A stretch of 64,000 nt of DNA from Psilocybe azurescens (Eukaryota > Basidiomycota > Agaricomycetes > Agaricales > Agrocybaceae): contig JAJIRX010000510.1 in assembly GCA_023853785.1 (NCBI GenBank), forward strand, positions 434,001 through 498,000. The letters run 5' to 3'. The notes under the pieces were generated by a model. That model was not told the DNA's origin and made no database searches. It saw only the letters and a program-made list of their open reading frames with translations. Below, one piece after another: positions 57,997-64,000 of this stretch (the first letter of the stretch is position 1; every line of letters begins with the position of its first letter). Both the position numbers and the translations under genes were made by a program.

Positions 57997-60186
57997 ATGA
58001 GCTCCAGGCCAACAAGCCCAGCGCTGGCAATGACATGCCCCATCTCAGTGCTCTCCGCCGAGCTCCTGACCCTCATCCTTGATCTCGTGCTCACCACTGC
58101 CTACGAGAACGACGTCTTCGCCTGTGGGCCCGACGACGACAGCGTCGCCCACGCCGCCCGCCTCACCGCCTCCCTCGCCCGTGTCTGCGTGTTCTGGCGC
58201 GCCGTCATCCGTGGCAACCCGCTGTGGCACGATACACTCTCGCTCGTCCCGCCGTGGTGGCACCATGATCTCGAGCGCAGACTCGAGCGTTCGGCCCAGG
58301 TACCCCTTGACCTGCGCATTTTCGGGCATGCGGACTTTACGACGTCGCGCAGCACGCCCGCTACGACCGCCAGGATGAGCAGTGGCAACAGCAACAGCGA
58401 CCTTGAGACCCTGTACGGTATGCTGACGTGGGTAGAGTACAAGCCGCTCTTTGAGCTGCTCGCACCACATTTCTCGCGCTGTCGCGCGTTACAGATTCGG
58501 GGCGTGTTCACTAAAGACAGTGATATCCCTTTCTATATGTTGGAGAGGCTGCTGGATATGGATATGCCACTTCTCGAGACGTTCATCTTTGAGGCGGAAC
58601 TGTCGTACTACGACGATTACATGAGCTCTGCGAGGCCCAAAGCCTCTGTTCCGCTCTGCGCCTCGGCTACAGCAGCTGCGCTTGGTGGGCATTGGCATTA
58701 GTCGCTTCACAGTTCCCTCCTGCTCATTAACATCATTCGAAATTCTCTCGCCGTCAGCATCATCGTCAACCTTAACAACCCTACACCTCTCGCCTGCCTC
58801 AAGCAGAGACAGCACCTCCTTCTCCGACCTGCAGCGTGTGCTCGCTTCCTGCCTACTTTTACACACCCTCGTGATCTACAACGACGCCCTGCAGCACTTC
58901 CCCGGCCCTCAGGCATACGGGACATGCAGCACGCCCGCCCTCGACACCCTCTTCATCCTCGGGAGCATGGTCTCGGTGTCCGAGCTGTTGCTCTTCTTGG
59001 ATGCGCCAAAGCTGCGCGAACTGATCATCGCCCCCTCGTACCGAGCGACCTGACCCTTCTCATGGCCGTGCTCGAGGAGGAAGAGGAGAGGAGGCCCTCA
59101 GCAGCGTCTGCCAGTATAGGCCACCGTTTCCAGAACCTGACGACACTCACAATGGCCCCCGCACACCTGGAGGCATTTGAAGTCGTATCGTCCGCCTCGG
59201 CGTGCTTCCCTTTCATCGAGCATCTCATCCTCGCGACCGTTTATTTGACACCATTCAAGCTGCTGTTCGCTGGCGGGCTTGGGGCGGATGGGCTGAATTT
59301 AGCAGATGGGCAGATAGTGTATAGCTCGGATGAGGAGGATGGGCTTGAGAGTGATGATCTAAACGAGGATGATGATGAGATGCATGGCGGGGGCGAGTTG
59401 AGAGTAGATGAGGGTCGTCGTGATGAACCTGGTGCTGGTGCTGGAGTGCACGCAGCACAGCGGTCGCCGTCGAACATCTCAGCGCTCGGTGGCACTGGGA
59501 ATTCCCATGTGCATACTAATAGCGATAGCGACATTGAGACCGACGTTGACGCCGATCCCATCACTCACAATAACAATGGCAGCACCGCCATCTACGAGGT
59601 GTGGGAGAGGAAGACGCTCTTCCCAAACATGGTCGATATCGCGCTGACGGATGTGGACGGACGCTTCGCGCAGGCTATATGCGACATGCAGGTTCTGCGC
59701 GGGTTTTCGTTCGAGGATGCGCAGATGCGGCGGCGGGCGGTTGGGTCTCTGGCTGGGAACGGGACCGGGAACAGGAACGAGAACGGCATTAAAAATGGGA
59801 ACGGGAGCGCCAACGACAACGACAACAGCAATAGCACCACGAACTGCACCAGCACCAGGAAATGGAAGAGCAAGCACAGCGCCAAAACGCGCAAGCTCCG
59901 AGCGAGAACCCGGGGCGCGGGGTCTGCGTGCGTACCGCTGCAGAACGTGTACCTCGACGCGGCATCGTACGACACGGTCAGGCGGTGTGGGTATGTGTGG
60001 GATGACCGGTACTACGATTCCCAGGATGAAGATGAGGATGAGGGTCCATGCCGGTGCAAGACCCAGATCAAGGACTTCGATCGCTACGTGCAGAAAGCTG
60101 ATATGTGGGACGTGAGGAGGAAGACGATGCTGTTTACGCAGATGCGGGATTTGTATGTCGGACAGCCTGCATATGGGGACGATTAA
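57997..60186 (+). CDS. F-box/LRR-type protein, copy B, two frame slips
   Basis: Paralogue of 34712-37127, in opposite orientation. Starts MSSRPTSPALAMTCPISVLS, with F-box-like ELLTLILDLVLTTA and CVFWRAVIRGNPLWHDT. An extra G near 58624 shifts the frame (copy A reads MTLRGPKPLFRSAPRLQQLR there); the proper reading resumes from about 58682 (VGIGISRFTVPS…). A missing C at 59031-59035 shifts it again; from 59040 the frame PSDLTLLMAVLEEEEERRPS runs without a stop to the end: RFQNLTTLTMAPAHLEAFEV, IALTDVDGRFAQAICDMQVL, VPLQNVYLDAASYDTV and MRDLYVGQPAYGDD. It lacks the Ser-run microsatellite of A. Also GC-rich. Likely substrate adaptor in origin; present function doubtful. Confidence 0.65.
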
Positions 60187-60894
60187 GGTCCTCCAGCTAG
60201 GCCGACGAGTGGGAGTGAATAAATGTTAGATGCCGGATGCCGCCAGATGTTGGATCCAGAGTATCATGTAATTTCGTCCTCAGACCCTGAACGTTATCAT
60301 GTAATTATCGTATCAACTTAGTCACACTTACTCGTTCTCCAGCACTGTAGGCCGACAGGATACCAACGGGATACTTCCCTGAGGGCTAAAATGTAACGTA
60401 TGACGCTTCAGGAGCTACTAAAATCATGCGACTATCGTGGCCAGTGTATCGAGCACATTCAGGCGTCTCGATATCTATGTAAGTATTTAATTATGCTCTT
60501 GTTATACTGGGAATGACACATCTGCAAACATTTAATTATGCTCTCGTTATGCTGGGAATGACACGTCTGCTACCGTACCCATATAATATGACGGCTAGTT
60601 TCCGCTGATTGAATTCATTCCCACCGACCCGACACCTTTCGTTTATATTCCCGGCTACAATCGCTCTTCATTTAGCTATGTGGTACCAGTCGCAGTAGGA
60701 AAGCATATGTACAACGCTGGACTGTCGAAATTGTCCGAAAACATGGTTGATTGTATTGCCTTTCTCTTGACAGAATTCCTATACTCTATATCAAAGGATC
60801 TAGAGTGTGCTATGGTAGTAGGACTAACCAGGCATTGAGCGAGTCTTGGAATAAATAACTGTCACCCAATTTCTATTCCACTAGTACTTTGACG

Positions 60895-61565
60895 GGATCA
60901 GGATGTTATGTTTCAGGGGGTTGACAGTGATGATGCCGGATGGACAACATCTTATATCTTGCAGTGATCAAGGAAGAGAGGTAGCACTCTGCTCATGATA
61001 CACCCCATATATATGTACTAGCTGCATCACGCAAAATCCTGGTAATAACAGGCTCAAGTAACACACGGATTGGAAAATAGCTTGTAATACATTAAGAAGG
61101 AAGGGATGCAGATAGATTTGTCTGATTATTTTGAGCCTGATCAACTTGTGATCAGCATATCTTTGCGTATCTGACACCACACTATCTGCGAGAAGATTTG
61201 CCGTATGCTCTGCCGCACACAGGCCTTCAGTAATCTAAACCACACCTCAAGTCGCGGCAAAGCAGTCTATATAGAACTCCGTCCTGAAGTGGCTCCTCAA
61301 CATAACATACCCTCTATGATTCGTTATCGTCAAGAGATAACGGGTGCTGCGATCATTACGACAAGAAGTGCGCAGTGTGCAAGAGACCACCAATCATGCG
61401 ATCAGGTCTTTGTATTCTGGGTGCGATAGAGCCCCTACAAAAGGACTCAAAATCATATTGCGTCATGCGCACCCTGCAACGGATCAACAGCGAGGAGCTA
61501 CAAACCTCAGCTCATGATGCACGCAGGATGATACGACTATGATTTCGAGTCCTGGAAAGCATCAG
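60895..61565. repeat. Diverged direct repeat, copy R2
   Basis: Second copy of the repeat described at 56405. Start-to-start distance about 4.5 kb, same orientation. Confidence 0.7.
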
Positions 61566-62453
61566 GTCAGGATGACCCACAAATTATTTGATCATCGATG
61601 AAAAGGCACGCTGCACAGGGGGTGTCGGCCTTTAAAGTTGCTTTACGACGTCCCGACCAGATGCCCACACTCTTGGCCCTAAGAGTGGAATTCTCTGGAT
61701 CCAAAGTGCTCAACGACGCATAGGATCCCATAACAGCCGAGACATGGGGAGTAAAAGACCAGGTGTGTGAGTGTGGAGTCCTGGAATGTGCTAGAAGACA
61801 GGTCGGCCGTAAAGGTTGTGGACAAGTTGTGGACAAGCCTAAGGCAAGTTGTGAGATTGGAAATTGATCTAGATGACATAATCAACAGGCTGGACTTGGA
61901 CCTCCTCGTTTTACGTTTAAACTGGCAACTTGAAGTCACTTGCCATGTACTTGATGTAAAAATGAGGTAGAAAAAGATAAGACGAATAAATTGATTAGAA
62001 ATAAGATGACAATGAGCAGGCACCCTTCAGCTTCAAGTAGTCTGAAGTTAGTTCGAAGTGTAAGGCTAGCACGACTCGCCAGTGCCATCGTCAAGATAGC
62101 CCATAGTCAATGCTTCAATGATTGCACCATTCACCAAGTTACATTCGAGGTCAAACTATAAATTTATCTATGTGCTATTCATTCTTTGCAATTAAAAATT
62201 TTAATTTCTGCGCAATTCAATATGATTCTCCGCGTGAGGATTTGACTTGACATATTGACGTGAAATTTACCTTGCAGTTTTCGATGAAGAGAGGTAGTCC
62301 TCTATCCATAATGTACCGAGGATGGCTGTGCCCGATATATCAGATCCTGACAGCGTCGAACACAAGCTCCCATCAGAACAAAGAAAAATTATGTGGTTGG
62401 ACTTGTTAAGAGGGAAAGGAAATGAAGATCAAGTTGTCAGTGAGACGCCCGGC

Positions 62454-63110
62454 AGGACCTCCAACCATGTGTGCGAGGATCTGAATATGAGGCCCAGCTT
62501 GATCCTACAGTAATCACTAACTTAGAGCGACAATACTCCGTTCATGATACGCTGGGGAATACAATGCGTCAAAAACCAGATCCTGGAAACATGGGGCCAA
62601 GAAAGTTATACAAGGGGGGGCGAAGAGCCATACAATTGCAAAATCCCTGTGCATCCGACAGGACCTCTGCTTTGTACGAGGATCTGAATTTGAAGCTCAG
62701 AGAACCCTGCAGCAGTTATTAACTTAGAGCAATGATGCTCTATTCAAGATACACCGGGGAATACAAAGCCTCAGAAAGTTGAAACCAGATTCTGGAAATA
62801 TCGGGCCCGAGTAATGCATTTGCGATGTAAAGTTTCTATATATTGGACAGGCCTGGATTGATCCCGCAGCGATCCTTGAATAAAAATGCTCCGTTCATGG
62901 TATGTTGGGGAAACCAGTCCGTGGAGCGTAGACTCTGGAGATATCAGGCCTAAGCTAGATAATGCAAAGGGATGAGATCGCGATGTTTGTGGTAGGCACC
63001 AGCCAGAGCATTGAGTGTTGTTCGATTCGTGCCATCCGGTTGCATTAAGGCCCTCTGCGTGAGGATTAGCTGACGAGCAGCACAATCCTGCAGTGATCAC
63101 TGCGAAGGGA
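62454..63110. repeat. Tandem repeat, unit about 200 bp, three to four diverged copies
   Basis: Unit starts near 62454, 62660, 62855 and 63050, each with a form of 'CAGGACCTC…GAGGATCTGAAT.TGA.GC' and 'TGATCC..CAG.GATC', then 'CTCCGTTCATG.TA.G.TGGGGAA' and 'CTGGA.A.AT.GGGCC'. Copies are strongly diverged. It lies just before the orphan gene at 63402. Confidence 0.6.
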
Positions 63111-63344
63111 CAGTCTCCCTTTGCAAACGAAACGCTGAGGATAGTCAATCGCCATCAAATTCTGTTTGCATCGGTAGAAGTTACGCAACCAGACGAGCTT
63201 TGCATTTGATATGTAGCACATAGAGTGGCACTCTTTGTTTAGACGAGTCTTGACCCATCCGTCGCCGTTGCCAATGCCACCTCAACCGTCGATGGCCACC
63301 CATCATTCACCTACGCTCACGGTTGGGCCACATCGCAATCAACA

Positions 63345-63350
63345 TATAAA
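63345..63350 (+). promoter_or_regulatory. TATA box of the orphan gene
   Basis: TATAAA ends 51 bp before the ATG at 63402, a normal basidiomycete distance. Supports the gene being real and starting at the second in-frame ATG. Confidence 0.5.
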
Positions 63351-63401
63351 GCACCCCTCCAAGCCCTGGTGTGTTCGAGCTACGTTCTCATCACCACCCA
63401 C

Positions 63402-63968
63402 ATGAGTCAGAATTCAGCCAGCACCCACAGTGTTATCAGTAAACCCATCAATCTTAACCCGGCACAACCCAACCTCCGGCCCATCACCCACATGAGTCAG
63501 AATGCATTCAACATCCACAATGTTATCAGCGAATCCATCGATATCAGTCAGGTTGACCCCGCACACAGAGAGCTACCCATCACCGACGTAAATCTCTGCG
63601 CATACTTGGACAAGCAAGGGAGCTGCGACGAATGCCATAACCCTCCTAAATGGAAGACGAACTTTGATTTGGAAACAGACATGCCACCCGCAAACCATTA
63701 TGCGCTGTGGTTCGGGTTTGGCGCCGGGTGTGGAGTGCATGTTGGAATCGACGTCCTTCCAGAGAAAGGCTCTGGTATGACGAGGAACGCCCGTGCAGTT
63801 GTACTTTTAGCGTCAAAGACAGTCCCCACAGACGAGAACATAGGCTGCGTGATGCGCGAGCTCAACGTCAAACCTGGTACGACGATCAACACAATCATAG
63901 CGTTGATCCAGCGAAAGAACATGCACAAATATCAGTTCAGACTCAAGCGGAACAATAAAAGAAGGTAA
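63402..63968 (+). CDS. Orphan protein with N-terminal duplication
   Basis: 188-codon open frame starting MSQNSASTHSVISKP; an ATG at 63369 lies too near the expected transcription start. Residues 1-12 and about 31-42 are copies (MSQN....H.VIS), also visible as a direct DNA repeat of about 70 bp. The middle has a Cys pair (CDECHNPPKW) and a glycine-rich hydrophobic stretch (HYALWFGFGAGCGVHVGI). The C-terminus is basic (RLKRNNKRR), which could be a nuclear signal. Not recognised. Confidence 0.5.
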   Translation: MSQNSASTHSVISKPINLNPAQPNLRPITHMSQNAFNIHNVISESIDISQVDPAHRELPITDVNLCAYLDKQGSCDECHNPPKWKTNFDLETDMPPANHYALWFGFGAGCGVHVGIDVLPEKGSGMTRNARAVVLLASKTVPTDENIGCVMRELNVKPGTTINTIIALIQRKNMHKYQFRLKRNNKRR

Positions 63969-64000
63969 AGCAACAGGCAGGATGCCGCTTGTGGATCTAC

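Larger units (their letters stand above)
60187..63401. other. 3.2-kb gene-poor stretch with repeats
   Basis: Contains the direct repeat R2 and a tandem repeat (both listed). A 54-bp AT-rich unit ('TTTAATTATGCTCTNGTTATNCTGGGAATGACAC') occurs twice at 60486-60565. No gene recognised; the frame 61679-62023 (minus) is not supported. Confidence 0.4.

Noticed and set aside
1..64000. CRISPR array, rRNA, bacterial operon features
   Set aside because: None seen; intron-rich eukaryotic gene structure throughout.

Overview
The window looks like nuclear DNA of an Agaricomycete (mushroom-forming basidiomycete). The genes are cut by many short introns (mostly 46-80 bp, GT..AG), and several families are typical of that group: NACHT-type NLR proteins with the short 'GGTF' N-terminus, F-box/LRR families, a SigF-like NTF2 protein, a DUF6534 membrane protein, an AA9 polysaccharide monooxygenase, a DyP-type peroxidase and a fungal sesquiterpene synthase. 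I found no tRNA, rRNA or CRISPR array. Exon joins were made by hand from splice signals and reading frame, so single-base edges may be off by one or two.

Left part (1-14.7 kb): two related NACHT NTPase (NLR-like) genes on the minus strand, both with broken frames, flank an intact F-box-like gene. Next come three tandem copies of a RING-finger/coiled-coil gene; only the third (11215-12602) is intact. A coiled-coil protein with an N-terminal hydrophobic stretch follows.

Middle part (15-25 kb): the best-kept stretch. It holds a secreted AA9-type monooxygenase (with a changed copper-site residue), a DyP peroxidase, TRM112 and RRP45 sharing a 173-bp divergent promoter, a fumarylacetoacetate-hydrolase-family gene and a SigF-like NTF2 gene. 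All of these read without frame breaks.

25.4-34.5 kb: a remarkable gene of about 18 exons encoding a very acidic, low-complexity protein. From exon 2 on, almost every intron lies in phase 0 and the internal exons are multiples of three. It is followed by a long hairpin, a lone Ty3/Gypsy-like gag gene without pol, and a SURP-like acidic protein gene whose first 42 bases are also found on the far side of gag.

34.7-42 kb: a GC-rich F-box/LRR gene (copy A), a 3'-end relic of the same family, a cupin gene and a DUF6534 membrane protein gene.

43.6-56 kb: a sesquiterpenoid gene cluster made of P450, terpene synthase, divergent P450 and O-methyltransferase. Together they could form a terpene skeleton, oxidise it twice and methylate it. 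As read here, the synthase and both P450s each carry a one-base frame break in a short homopolymer; the methyltransferase is intact.

56-64 kb: F-box copy B (inverted relative to A) lies between two diverged direct repeats. A roughly 200-bp tandem repeat and an orphan gene with its own TATA box follow.
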